A stretch of 15,518 nt of DNA from Syntrophales bacterium (GCA_023230905.1 JALNWL010000040.1:1-15518), one strand, 5' to 3'; counted from the stretch's first letter, positions 7,597-15,007 are shown. Notes: generated by a model from the letters alone, not told the origin. Numbers and translations are program-made.

Positions 7597-8723
7597 ATCC
7601 CATTCGCCAAACCGTCCTGGCGCCGGTCCGCAGGGTCCTCATCAAGGTCGGCAGCGCCGTCCTGACGGGGGCGGACGGCCTCGACCTGACCATCGTCCAG
7701 CAACTCGTCGACGACATCGCCCTCCTGACGAAGTCCGGCCGCCAGGTCGTTCTCGTCACCTCCGGGGCCATCGCCTCCGGCAAGCACCGGATGGGCATCA
7801 CGGGCGAGCTCAAGAGCATGCCCCAGAAACAGGCCGCCGCGGCCATCGGCCAGGGGCGGCTCATGCGGGTCTACTCCAACGCCTTCGGGCGCCACGGGCT
7901 CTACGTGGCCCAGCTCCTGCTCACCCTGAGCGACCTGACGGACCGCAAGCGCTTCCTCAACATCCGCAACACCCTCTCCACGCTGATGGAGTGGGGCGTC
8001 ATCGCCGTCATCAACGAGAACGACTCGGTCGCGGTGGACGAGATCAAGTTCGGCGACAACGACCACCTGGCCGCCATGATCGCCAACATCATCGAGGCCC
8101 ACCTGCTCGTCAACCTGACCAGCACGGAGGGGCTCTACGACCGCAACCCCGGGGCCTCGCGCGAGGCCAGGTTGATCCCCCTGGTCCGGGAGTTCACGGA
8201 GGACATCCTGGAGGCCGCCACGGCGGAGACCTCCGACGTCGGCACGGGAGGGATGCGCAGCAAGATCCTGGCCGCCCAGAAGGTCACGGCCTTCGGGATC
8301 CCCTACATCATCGCCCCGGGCAAGCGCCCCGGCGTCCTCGGCGCCCTCTTCGCCGCCGAGGCGGTGGGAACGCTCTTCCTGCCCATGCAAAAGCACCTGA
8401 CCAGCCGCAAGCACTGGATCGCCTTCACCCTGAGGGGCAAGGGGAAGCTCGTCATCGACGACGGGGCGAAGTGGGCCCTGCTGGAGCAGGGGAAAAGCCT
8501 CCTGCCGTCCGGGGTCGTGGACGTGGAGGGGGATTTCGGGATCGGCGACCCGGTGGTCTGCGTGGATGCGTGCGGGGCGCCGGTCGCCAAGGGACTCGTG
8601 AACTACGCCGCGGACGAGATCCGGAAGATCATGGGGCTCAAGACGGCCCGGATCGCGCAGGTGCTGGGCCACAAGGACTACGACGAGATCATCCACCGGG
8701 ACAACCTGGCCATCCGGAAATAA
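7593..8723 (+). CDS. proB: Glutamate 5-kinase with C-terminal PUA domain
   Basis: The product is 376 aa. It phosphorylates L-glutamate to glutamyl-5-phosphate with ATP, the first and usually proline-inhibited step of proline synthesis, in the cytoplasm. The amino-acid-kinase domain (about 14-260) shows IKVGSAVLT with K18, VTSGAIASGKHRMG, the substrate motif INENDSVAVDEIKFGDND and a GTGGMRSKI motif late in the domain. A PUA domain covers about 285-370. Length and order match long-form ProB. The ATG overlaps the obgE stop and is preceded by GGAGG at 7581-7585, an ideal spacing. The obgE-proB order is common in deltaproteobacteria. proA, the partner enzyme, is not in this window. Confidence 0.97.
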   Translation: MNPIRQTVLAPVRRVLIKVGSAVLTGADGLDLTIVQQLVDDIALLTKSGRQVVLVTSGAIASGKHRMGITGELKSMPQKQAAAAIGQGRLMRVYSNAFGRHGLYVAQLLLTLSDLTDRKRFLNIRNTLSTLMEWGVIAVINENDSVAVDEIKFGDNDHLAAMIANIIEAHLLVNLTSTEGLYDRNPGASREARLIPLVREFTEDILEAATAETSDVGTGGMRSKILAAQKVTAFGIPYIIAPGKRPGVLGALFAAEAVGTLFLPMQKHLTSRKHWIAFTLRGKGKLVIDDGAKWALLEQGKSLLPSGVVDVEGDFGIGDPVVCVDACGAPVAKGLVNYAADEIRKIMGLKTARIAQVLGHKDYDEIIHRDNLAIRK

Positions 8724-8821
8724 ACCGGCATCGCTCCCGGGAAAGGGTGAGACGGACCACCGAAGGCGTTCTTCAGAGATCTGTTTCCAAAGGGTGGGGC
8801 CGGCCTTCCCGTCGACGCGCG

Positions 8822-9382
8822 TCATCCGGCCAGGTGTTCGATCAGGATCTTGAGGCCGATCCCGATGAGGACGAGGCCCCCGACCGCCTCCATCCGCCGT
8901 CCCACGAGCCGGCCCAGGCGTTCGCCAAAGCGCATGCCCGCCACCGTCATCAAAAAGCAGACCGCGCCGATCACCGCGCTGGGGAAAAGGATCGGCGTCT
9001 TGAGAAAGGCGAGACTCAGGCCCACGGCCAGGGCGTCGATCGACGTCGCGACCGACAGCATCAACAGCGTCCAGCCCCGCGTGGGGTCCGCGGGCGGCGA
9101 GGCTTCCCCGCCCCGGAAGGACTCCCGGATCATCCGCCCCCCCACGTAGGCCAGCAGGGCAAAGGCGATCCAGTGGTCGTAGGCGGCGATGATGTCGGCC
9201 ACGGTTCGGCCCGCGAGCCACCCGGCGACGGGCATGAAGAACTGGAAGAGGCCGAAGCTCAAAGCGAGTCGCAGGGTCGGTCCCCAGGTTCGCTCCCGGC
9301 GGGCGCCCCCGATGCCCACGGCCACGGACAGGGCGTCCATGCCCAGGCCGACGGCGATGATCAGAATGGCGCCGAACCCCAT
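8822..9382 (-). CDS. mntP: MntP-type manganese efflux pump
   Basis: The product is 186 aa, the usual MntP length, and very hydrophobic, with about six membrane helices. The two family signatures are visible: GLGMDALSVAVGIG in helix 1 and SVATSIDALAVGLS in the second half, the acidic residues proposed to carry Mn(II). The family exports manganese across the inner membrane and guards against Mn overload. The ATG at 9382 is preceded on its strand by AGGAG/GAGG at a good distance. The gene is convergent to proB, with 98 bp between stops and no obvious terminator there. Upstream lies a nested inverted repeat (9441-9488) that could be regulatory. Confidence 0.93.
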   Translation of the reverse strand: MGFGAILIIAVGLGMDALSVAVGIGGARRERTWGPTLRLALSFGLFQFFMPVAGWLAGRTVADIIAAYDHWIAFALLAYVGGRMIRESFRGGEASPPADPTRGWTLLMLSVATSIDALAVGLSLAFLKTPILFPSAVIGAVCFLMTVAGMRFGERLGRLVGRRMEAVGGLVLIGIGLKILIEHLAG

Positions 9383-9440
9383 GTCCTCTCTCCTCTATCC
9401 TTGCCCGGCGGAACCGGTCGCCCGCTCCGCTCCCATCTTC

Positions 9441-9488
9441 GGGATTGGAACGGCGGCGGGTTCGTCCGGCGAACTCCTTAACAATCCC
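9441..9488 (-). promoter_or_regulatory. Nested inverted repeat in the mntP upstream region
   Basis: GGGATTG (9441-9447) and CAATCCC (9482-9488) form a 7-bp outer stem. Inside it, GTTCG (9460-9464) and CGAAC (9470-9474) form a 5-bp hairpin around TCCGG. It lies 59-106 nt upstream of the mntP start, where a structured leader or operator would be expected. It does not match the yybP-ykoY manganese riboswitch consensus as I remember it. Function is inference. Confidence 0.35.
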
Positions 9489-9540
9489 CGCCCGATTTTG
9501 CAAGCCGGCAGAGGCAGACCGGACGTTCGGGCATTCCGGG

Positions 9541-9558
9541 ATCGACCCGCCCGTCGAT
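9541..9558. repeat. Short inverted repeat upstream of the lipoprotein gene
   Basis: ATCGAC (9541-9546) and GTCGAT (9553-9558) flank CCGCCC. It sits 30 bp upstream of TATGAT (9588-9593), a plausible -10 for the lipoprotein gene for which no good -35 is visible. It may be a small operator or chance symmetry. Confidence 0.25.
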
Positions 9559-9629
9559 GCGGATACGTCTGTGTTTTTTCCTTCCGTTATGATAAAAACA
9601 GGGAGCGTGCCGGCAAAGGAGGCAACGAC

Positions 9630-10031
9630 ATGAAGAAGATCCTTCTGATGATCTCGATTCTCTCCCTGGCGGGCTGTGCCACGGGCCCCGTTCTGTACCC
9701 CAATTCATACCTGCGGGAGGTCGGCGAGGCGAAGGCCCATGAGGATATCGCCGAATGCGAGACGCTGGCCGATCAGTACGTCCAATCCGACGCCGGGATC
9801 CAGGCGGCCAAGGACATGGCCATCTCGGCCGGAGGGGGCGCCATCATCGGGGGCGCCGCGGGCGCCGTCGTGGGCCATCTCGGACGGGGCGTCGGCGTCG
9901 GCGCCGCCACCGGGGCGGCGGCCGCCCTGGTGCGGGGCGTCATCAGGGCCTCGGAACCGAGTCCCCTGTTCAAAAGCTTCATGGACCGGTGCCTCCAGGA
10001 ACGGGGCTATGAGGTCATCGGCTGGCAGTAG
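9630..10031 (+). CDS. Small glycine-zipper lipoprotein
   Basis: The product is 133 aa. It starts with a lipoprotein signal peptide, MKKILLMISILSLAGC, with the lipobox cysteine at C16. Alanine at +2 (no Asp) fits outer-membrane sorting in a Gram-negative. Residues about 67-105 form a glycine zipper (SAGGGAIIGGAAGAVVG, then GVGVGAATGAAAALVRG), the pattern of Gly-zipper Omp / YMGG-like envelope proteins. The C-terminus FMDRCLQERGYEVIGWQ is a recurrent ending in such small lipoproteins. The start is secure: AAAGGAGG at 9615-9622 lies 7 nt before the ATG. The gene appears monocistronic, between the divergent mntP and convergent uvrC. A role in envelope integrity is inference; no exact function is known to me. 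Confidence 0.88.
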   Translation: MKKILLMISILSLAGCATGPVLYPNSYLREVGEAKAHEDIAECETLADQYVQSDAGIQAAKDMAISAGGGAIIGGAAGAVVGHLGRGVGVGAATGAAAALVRGVIRASEPSPLFKSFMDRCLQERGYEVIGWQ

Positions 10032-10288
10032 AACGTCCCCCCGTCATGATCCGCCCGTCTGTTAACCTCCGCCGCAGACAAACATATTCCGGCGCGGATG
10101 CGCGCAATTTCCCGTTTTCCGACCCACGGAACCCATCCGCGGGCAAGAGGCGAACCTGCCTGCCGCAAACGACGCGCCTGTCGAGGCCGATCGGCCGCGC
10201 ATGGATGTGGTTCGTCGTCTACCTCGGGAGGGACAGCCCCGTCTGCAAACTGCCGTGAGCGTTTCGATCGGGCGGGGGTGGGGACCGT
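10032..10288. other. Intergenic spacer between convergent lipoprotein gene and uvrC
   Basis: These 257 bp separate two converging genes. Short open frames exist on both strands, but their translations are Arg/Pro-rich and lack ribosome binding sites, so I call no gene. I see no T-tailed stem-loop for either neighbour. Confidence 0.6.
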
Positions 10289-12172
10289 TCACCCTTCCGG
10301 GTTGAAGTGGCGGCGAAGCCTGAGGGCGGTCTGACGGCCCACCCCCGCCACCTTTTGCAGGTCCTCCAGGGAAGCGGCGGCGATCCGGCGGGCCGAGCCG
10401 AAGAAGGCGAGGAGATCCCGGCGGCGTTTCGGCCCGATGCCGCCAACGGCGTCGAGCGCGGAGCGAAAATCGTCCCGGGTCTTCAGCCGCCGGTGATAGG
10501 CGACGGCGAAGCGGTGGGCCTCGTCCCGGACCTGCTGGAGGAGAAACAGGGCCGCCGGCCTACGGGAAAGGTAGAGGGGCTCGCGGCGGCGGGGCAGATA
10601 GACCCGGTCTTCCCCGCGGTCCACGGTCCCCGGCATCCGGACGGCCTCTTGCCGCTCCTTGGCCAGGGCAAGGCAGTCCACCGTCTTCAGATCGAGCTCC
10701 TTCAGAACGGTGACGGCGACCTGGAGCTGCCCCTTCCCCCCGTCCACCAGCAGCAGATCGGGCAAGGGGGGAAACGGGCGCGCGCCGTCTCCCGGCGCCC
10801 CGGCAAGGGCCCGGGAAAACCGGCGCTTCAGCACCTCGTACATCATGGCATAATCGTCGGCCCCCGGGACGGTCCGCACCCGGAAACGCCGGTAATCGGC
10901 CTTCTCCGGCCGGCCGTCGACGAAGACCACCATCGAACCGACGGCGTGGCGCCCGCCGAGGTTGGAGATGTCGAACCCCTCGATGCGGCGCGGCGGGCGG
11001 TCGAGGCCAGCGGTCCGGGCCAGGATCTCCAAGGCCTCGGCGGGGTCGAACTCGGCCAGCCGCTTCGTGCGGAGGGCGTTCTCCGCGTTGTGGCGGGCCA
11101 TCTCCAGCAGATCCCGCGCCTTGCCGCGCATCGGGATGCGCAGGGAGACGGCCCGGCCCTTCTTCTCCGCCAGCCACTCCGCGACGGCCGCCGCGTCCTC
11201 CAGATCGAGCGGCAGGAGGATCTCCCCGGGGACATGGGCCCCGGCGTCGTAAAACTGTTTGAGGAGGGAGGAGAGGAGCTCCGCCGTCTCCCCCGCGAGG
11301 CGGATCAGCGGGAAGAGCCGTTGACCGGAGAGCTTGCCGAACCGGACGGTGAGCAGGCAGACCTGGAGGTCGTCCCCCTCCCGGTGCAGGCCGAAGAGGT
11401 CCTGATCGGCCTCCGTCACGTCCTCCATCCGCTGGCGGGCGAGCGTCTCCTCGATGGCGGCGATCCGGTCCCGCAGGGCGGCCGCTTCCTCGAAGTCCAG
11501 GGCCTCGGACGCGGCCTGCATGCGCCTTCTGATCGCGTCCGTGAGGTCCCGCCCCCCGCCTTCCAGGAAGGCGCAGCTCTCCCGGACCAGACGATCGTAG
11601 GCCTCCGCCCCCACCCGACCGACGCACGGCGCGAGGCAGCGCCTGATCTCGAATTCCAGGCAGGGGCGGCGACGGGATTTCAGTTCCGCGTCCCGGCAGG
11701 TCCTGAGCGGAAAGACGGACTGGAGGAAGCGCAGCGTCTCGCGCGCCGCCGACGCGGAGGGATAGGGACCGAAATAACGGGCGCCGTCCTTTTTTGGCCG
11801 CCGCACGACCTGGAAACGGGGGAAGGGCGTCGCGGGATCGATCCGGAGGTGGACATAGGCCTTGTCGTCCCTCAGGTCGACGTTGTAGCGGGGGCGGTGG
11901 GCCTTGATCAGGGTGTTCTCGAGGATCAGGGCCTCCTTCTCGCTCGCCGTGAGGATGAGCTCCACGTCCCGGACGCGGGAGACGAGAAAGGGGATCATCG
12001 CGCGGCCGTCCGTCCCCCCGGCATACGCCTTCAGGCGGCTCTTCAGGTCCCCGGCCTTGCCGACGTAGAGGATCCTGCCCTCCCCGTCCTTCATCAGGTA
12101 GACCCCCGGCGCCCGGGGCGCGAGGGCGACCTTCGCCTTCAGAACATCCGGTGAAGCAGCGCCGGCCGTCAT
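10289..12172 (-). CDS. uvrC: Excinuclease ABC subunit C
   Basis: The product is 627 aa, full length. UvrC makes the two incisions around a DNA lesion after UvrA-UvrB damage recognition. The N-terminal GIY-YIG nuclease has PGVYLM, ILYVGKA with Y36, then R46, E85 and N97, spaced as in characterised UvrC. Four cysteines C159, C171, C179 and C183 match the spacing of the Fe-S cluster ligands in E. coli UvrC. A UVR motif for UvrB contact lies at about 210-245. The C-terminal RNase H-like nuclease has D401 (GFDISN), D477 (LLVDGGKGQL) and H553 (RDEAHRFA), followed by two helix-hairpin-helix segments (VGGIGPKRRR, VAGVGRQTAL). The ATG overlaps the uvrB stop as ATGA (12169-12172), so the pair is translationally coupled. 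Confidence 0.98.
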   Translation of the reverse strand: MTAGAASPDVLKAKVALAPRAPGVYLMKDGEGRILYVGKAGDLKSRLKAYAGGTDGRAMIPFLVSRVRDVELILTASEKEALILENTLIKAHRPRYNVDLRDDKAYVHLRIDPATPFPRFQVVRRPKKDGARYFGPYPSASAARETLRFLQSVFPLRTCRDAELKSRRRPCLEFEIRRCLAPCVGRVGAEAYDRLVRESCAFLEGGGRDLTDAIRRRMQAASEALDFEEAAALRDRIAAIEETLARQRMEDVTEADQDLFGLHREGDDLQVCLLTVRFGKLSGQRLFPLIRLAGETAELLSSLLKQFYDAGAHVPGEILLPLDLEDAAAVAEWLAEKKGRAVSLRIPMRGKARDLLEMARHNAENALRTKRLAEFDPAEALEILARTAGLDRPPRRIEGFDISNLGGRHAVGSMVVFVDGRPEKADYRRFRVRTVPGADDYAMMYEVLKRRFSRALAGAPGDGARPFPPLPDLLLVDGGKGQLQVAVTVLKELDLKTVDCLALAKERQEAVRMPGTVDRGEDRVYLPRRREPLYLSRRPAALFLLQQVRDEAHRFAVAYHRRLKTRDDFRSALDAVGGIGPKRRRDLLAFFGSARRIAAASLEDLQKVAGVGRQTALRLRRHFNPEG

Positions 12173-14172
12173 GCCTTCCCCCCCAGTTCCACGAGCAGGC
12201 CCTTGAGCTCCCTGATCTCGTCCCGGAGCGCGGCGGCCTTCTCGAAGGCGAGCTCCGCCGCGGACGCCTTCATGGCCGCCGTCAGGTCGCGGATCAGGGC
12301 GGCGATCTCCTCCTCCGTCCCGTAGGCCTTTCTCTTTTCCGCCACCGTGGGCACGGTGACGTAGTCCGCCTCGTAGATGGACCCCAGGACGTCGTGGATC
12401 GACTTGCGGATCGTCGCCGGCGTGATCCCATGCTTTCGATTGAACCGCTCCTGGAGCGAACGGCGGCGCCGGGTTTCGTCAAGGCAGGCCCGGATGGCCG
12501 GGGTGACGCGATCGGCGTACATGATGACCCTTCCGGCGACGTTGCGGGCGGCCCGGCCGCTCGTCTGGATAAGCGACCGCTCCGAACGGAGGAACCCCTC
12601 CTTGTCGGCGTCGAGGATCGCCACGAGCGACACCTCCGGGATGTCGAGCCCCTCCCTCAGGAGGTTGACACCCACCAGGCAGTCGTATTCGCCGAGACGC
12701 AGGTCTCGGATGATCCCGACCCGCTCCAGGGTCTTGATGTCGGAATGCAGGTAGCGGACGCGGACGCCCAGCTCCTCATAGTAGCTCGTCAGGTTTTCCG
12801 CCATGCGCTTGGTCAGGGTGGTCACGAGGACGCGCTCGCCCGCCTCCGCGCGCGCGCGGACCTCGGCGTAAAGATCCTCCACCTGGCCCGTCACGGGCCG
12901 GACGTCGATCTCCGGGTCCATGAGCCCCGTGGGCCGGATGATCTGCTCCACCACCCGGCCTTCGGCCGCCTGGAGTTCATACGCCGCCGGGGTCGCGGAG
13001 CAGTAGATCCGCTGCTGGGGGAAACACTCGAACTCCTCGAAGCGAAGGGGCCGGTTATCCAAGGCGGACGGCAGGCGGAAGCCGTAGTTGACCAGGGTCT
13101 CCTTGCGGGCGCGGTCCCCGCGGTACATGCCGATGAGCTGGGGAACCGTCGCGTGGCTCTCGTCGATGACCACGAGGGCGTCCTTCGGGAGATATTCCAT
13201 CAGCGTCGGGGGAGGCTGTCCGGGACGCCGTCCCGTCAGGTGGCGGGAGTAGTTCTCGATCCCCTGGCAGTAGCCGAGCTCCTCCATCATCTCGATGTCG
13301 AAGTGGGTCCGCTGCTCCAGGCGCTGGGCCTCCAGGAGTTTGTTCTCCGCCTGGAACGCCGCCAGGCGCTCGGCCAGCTCCGCCCGGATGTCGCCGACGG
13401 CCCGGACGAGGTTGTCCCGGGTCGTCACGTAATGGCTGCCGGGATAGACGGCCAAGCGCGAGAGGGGCCCGAGCTTCTTCCCCCGCAGGGGATCGACGAG
13501 GGCGATGCCGTCGATCGTGTCGCCGAAGAACTCCACCCGGTAGGCGCGTTCCTCTTCGTAGGGGGGGAAGATCTCGACGCTATCGCCCCGGACCCGGAAA
13601 GTGCCCCGGTGAAAATCGATGTCGTTGCGTTCGTACTGGATCTCCACCAGGCGCTTCAGGACGTCGTCGCGGGAGATCTCCATCCCGCCCTCGAGCAGGA
13701 GGAGCATCCCGGCGTAGGCCTCCGGGGAACCGAGCCCGTAGATGCACGAGACGCTCGCCACGATGATCACGTCGCGGCGCTCCAGGAGCGAATGCGTCGC
13801 CGCATGGCGCAGCTTGTCGATCTCGTCGTTGATGGACGAATCCTTTTCGATGTACGTGTCCGTGCTGGGAATGTAGGCTTCCGGCTGGTAGTAGTCGTAA
13901 TAGCTGACGAAATACTCGACGGCGTTGTCGGGGAAGAGCGCGCGGAACTCCTGGTAGAGCTGGGCGGCGAGCGTCTTGTTGTGGGCGATGATGAGCGCGG
14001 GGCGGCCGGCGGCCTCGATGACCTTGGCAATGGTGAAGGTCTTGCCGGATCCCGTCACCCCCAGGAGAACCTGGTGGGGGCGACCGGACGCCAGGCCGGC
14101 CGTCAGTGCGTCGATGGCCCGGGGCTGGTCGCCTTGGGGCGTGAAATCGGTCATCATTCTGAATGCATCCAT
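12169..14172 (-). CDS. uvrB: Excinuclease ABC subunit B
   Basis: The product is 667 aa, full length. UvrB verifies DNA damage and loads UvrC. Visible motifs in order are Walker A GVTGSGKT (38-45), the beta-hairpin region YYDYYQPEAYIPSTDTYIEK (91-110), the DESH box (337-340), motif VI QTSGRAARN (536-544) and the C-terminal UVR domain (about 627-662). The start at 14172 has AAGGG about 7 nt upstream on its strand; in-frame ATGs at 14157 and 14154 lack a binding site. Upstream on the same strand a 9-bp direct repeat (14194-14202, 14214-14222) and a TTGCCG-N17-TGTATG pair form a weak candidate promoter. No LexA box was recognised. Residues 56-83 are duplicated in a diverged fragment 330 bp upstream. 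Confidence 0.98.
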   Translation of the reverse strand: MDAFRMMTDFTPQGDQPRAIDALTAGLASGRPHQVLLGVTGSGKTFTIAKVIEAAGRPALIIAHNKTLAAQLYQEFRALFPDNAVEYFVSYYDYYQPEAYIPSTDTYIEKDSSINDEIDKLRHAATHSLLERRDVIIVASVSCIYGLGSPEAYAGMLLLLEGGMEISRDDVLKRLVEIQYERNDIDFHRGTFRVRGDSVEIFPPYEEERAYRVEFFGDTIDGIALVDPLRGKKLGPLSRLAVYPGSHYVTTRDNLVRAVGDIRAELAERLAAFQAENKLLEAQRLEQRTHFDIEMMEELGYCQGIENYSRHLTGRRPGQPPPTLMEYLPKDALVVIDESHATVPQLIGMYRGDRARKETLVNYGFRLPSALDNRPLRFEEFECFPQQRIYCSATPAAYELQAAEGRVVEQIIRPTGLMDPEIDVRPVTGQVEDLYAEVRARAEAGERVLVTTLTKRMAENLTSYYEELGVRVRYLHSDIKTLERVGIIRDLRLGEYDCLVGVNLLREGLDIPEVSLVAILDADKEGFLRSERSLIQTSGRAARNVAGRVIMYADRVTPAIRACLDETRRRRSLQERFNRKHGITPATIRKSIHDVLGSIYEADYVTVPTVAEKRKAYGTEEEIAALIRDLTAAMKASAAELAFEKAAALRDEIRELKGLLVELGGKA

Positions 14173-14193
14173 CGTTCATCCCTTCCCTCGCCG

Positions 14194-14222
14194 CCTTTTC
14201 GCATACATCGGGACCTTTTCGC
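14194..14222 (-). promoter_or_regulatory. Direct repeat in the uvrB upstream region
   Basis: CCTTTTCGC (GCGAAAAGG on the uvrB strand) occurs at 14194-14202 and 14214-14222, a period of 20 bp or about two helical turns. It lies 22-50 bp upstream of the uvrB start, overlapping the weak promoter candidate. It could be a paired binding site, or debris from the rearrangement that left the uvrB fragment nearby. Confidence 0.3.
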
Positions 14223-14255
14223 AACGGCAAATCGTCTCAGGACCGGTGAGACGGA

Positions 14256-14344
14256 AGGGTTATCGGGGGCGTTGCGGAACTCCCGGTAGAGCCGGGCGGC
14301 GAGCGTCTTGTTGCGGGCGATGACGAGCGGGGGGCGGCCGGCGG
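14256..14344 (-). pseudogene. Diverged partial copy of uvrB (remnant of codons about 56-83)
   Basis: On the minus strand this reads GRPPLVIARNKTLAARLYRE and then FRNAPDN, matching UvrB residues 56-83 (GRPALIIAHNKTLAAQLYQE, FRALFPDN). At the DNA level 14274-14344 aligns without gaps to 13942-14012, with 66 of 71 bases identical by eye and a constant offset of 332. The similarity continues to about 14256 with one 3-base gap. All five substitutions change the encoded residue (A-P, I-V, H-R and two Q-R), and four of them are A-to-G on the coding strand. Homology ends abruptly on both sides: at a terminator-proximal junction near 14345 and before codon 84. There is no start codon or ribosome binding site, so it is a non-functional remnant of a tandem duplication or of a second uvrB. 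Confidence 0.85.
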
Positions 14345-14350
14345 ACGGGC

Positions 14351-14381
14351 AAAAAAAATCCCCGGTCGGGGGGACCGGGGA
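14351..14381 (-). terminator. Rho-independent terminator after the small membrane protein gene
   Basis: On the minus strand TCCCCGGTC, a CCCCC loop and GACCGGGGA form a perfect 9-bp stem followed by eight T (A run at 14351-14358). It ends the transcript of the gene at 14410-14685, 29 bp past its stop, and separates it from the uvrB remnant and uvrB. Confidence 0.92.
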
Positions 14382-14409
14382 GCGAAATGGCGGACAGGGA
14401 ACGGCGCGA

Positions 14410-14685
14410 TCAGCTGACCAGCGTCTTCAAGGCATCGACGACCGGAGCGGTGAACAGGGCCACCATCACCGTGTACAGGGCGAACGACCCGAGGGCCTCG
14501 CTCAGATAGATCCGGTTGTACTTGTGCTTGAGCGAAACGATGATGAGCCCGCCCACAATCAGGCACCCCAGATGGAAGTAGGGAAAGTCGCTCGCGCCGG
14601 CGGCCGTGAACTCGGCGTATCCGAAGGTTGCCGTCGTCAGGAGCACGAACAGCGTCACCCACAAGGTTTGCATGAATTTTTTCAT
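14410..14685 (-). CDS. Small membrane protein of unknown function
   Basis: The product is 91 aa and I do not recognise the family. It has an N-terminal signal peptide or first helix, MKKFMQTLWVTLFVLLTTAT, with a possible cleavage after FGYA (residue 24). A second hydrophobic helix follows at about 36-52 (FHLGCLIVGGLIIVSL), then a basic loop (KHKYNRIYL), and a third helix at about 68-85 (ALYTVMVALFTAPVV). If the signal is cleaved, a two-helix hairpin remains in the inner membrane. AAGGAGG lies 9 nt before the ATG, one of the strongest ribosome binding sites in the window, and a strong terminator follows. It is therefore an autonomous, probably well-translated gene. The upstream region carries a sigma54-like element and an 8-bp inverted repeat. 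Confidence 0.85.
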   Translation of the reverse strand: MKKFMQTLWVTLFVLLTTATFGYAEFTAAGASDFPYFHLGCLIVGGLIIVSLKHKYNRIYLSEALGSFALYTVMVALFTAPVVDALKTLVS

Positions 14686-14735
14686 TGTCGATGTCCTCCT
14701 TTGTTCCAGGGTCGATCTCTTTTGCTTGGGTTATA

Positions 14736-14751
14736 TGAAAGATCCATGCCA
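14736..14751 (-). promoter_or_regulatory. Sigma54-like promoter candidate for the small membrane protein gene
   Basis: The minus strand reads TGGCATGGATCTTTCA, close to the sigma54 consensus TGGCACG-N4-TTGCA. The -24 GG is intact, but the -12 GC is TC. A TATAAC (14735-14730) lies just downstream on the same strand and could instead be a sigma70 -10 with no good -35. The distance to the ribosome binding site (about 40 nt) suits either. Confidence 0.3.
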
Positions 14752-14767
14752 GACCGTGCGATCTTTC
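14737..14767. repeat. 8-bp inverted repeat (operator-like)
   Basis: GAAAGATC (14737-14744) and GATCTTTC (14760-14767) flank a 15-nt centre. The left arm overlaps the promoter candidate at 14736-14751. The symmetry and position fit a dimeric regulator site. Confidence 0.4.
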
Positions 14768-14789
14768 CCATAAGATAAACGGACGGCTG

Positions 14790-14819
14790 CCACCGGCGCC
14801 GGATCACCGGCGCCGGTGG
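14790..14819. repeat. Perfect 13-bp GC-rich hairpin containing two CCGGCGCCGG palindromes
   Basis: Positions 14790-14802 pair perfectly with 14807-14819 around the tetraloop ATCA. Each arm includes the self-complementary 10-mer CCGGCGCCGG (14793-14802 and 14807-14816), so it is also a 12-bp direct repeat with a period of 14. There is no T tract on either side, so it is not a standard terminator. The same 10-mer sits in the spacer of the cyclase promoter (3937-3946). Confidence 0.55.
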
Positions 14820-15007
14820 ACCGTTTCGACAAGCCGGACGTTTCCCCGAGGAAGCGCACAAGTAATCGATAATAAAAGTTTTTACCCGGAAAGGCGCCGC
14901 CGTCAAGACAGGACGGGCGCGGACCTCGCCCCTTTTCGCCCCCGGAGGGGCCGGAATGAGGTACCACCGTCCCTTCGCCCCACCCGACCTCCGGCGGACG
15001 ATCCTTT

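Noticed and set aside
8724..8821. A bidirectional terminator between convergent proB and mntP
   Set aside because: No stem-loop with a T tract on either strand was found in the 98-bp gap.
10046..10258. A 70-codon plus-strand open frame between the lipoprotein gene and uvrC
   Set aside because: It has no ribosome binding site, an Arg/Pro-rich composition and no recognisable motif. Competing open frames on the other strand look equally random.
13942..14344. The uvrB fragment pair as a diversity-generating retroelement (template and variable repeats), because four of five differences are at adenines
   Set aside because: All four are A-to-G transitions, the intact copy is a conserved repair gene, and there is no reverse transcriptase or accessory gene in the window. 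Ordinary pseudogene drift explains it better.
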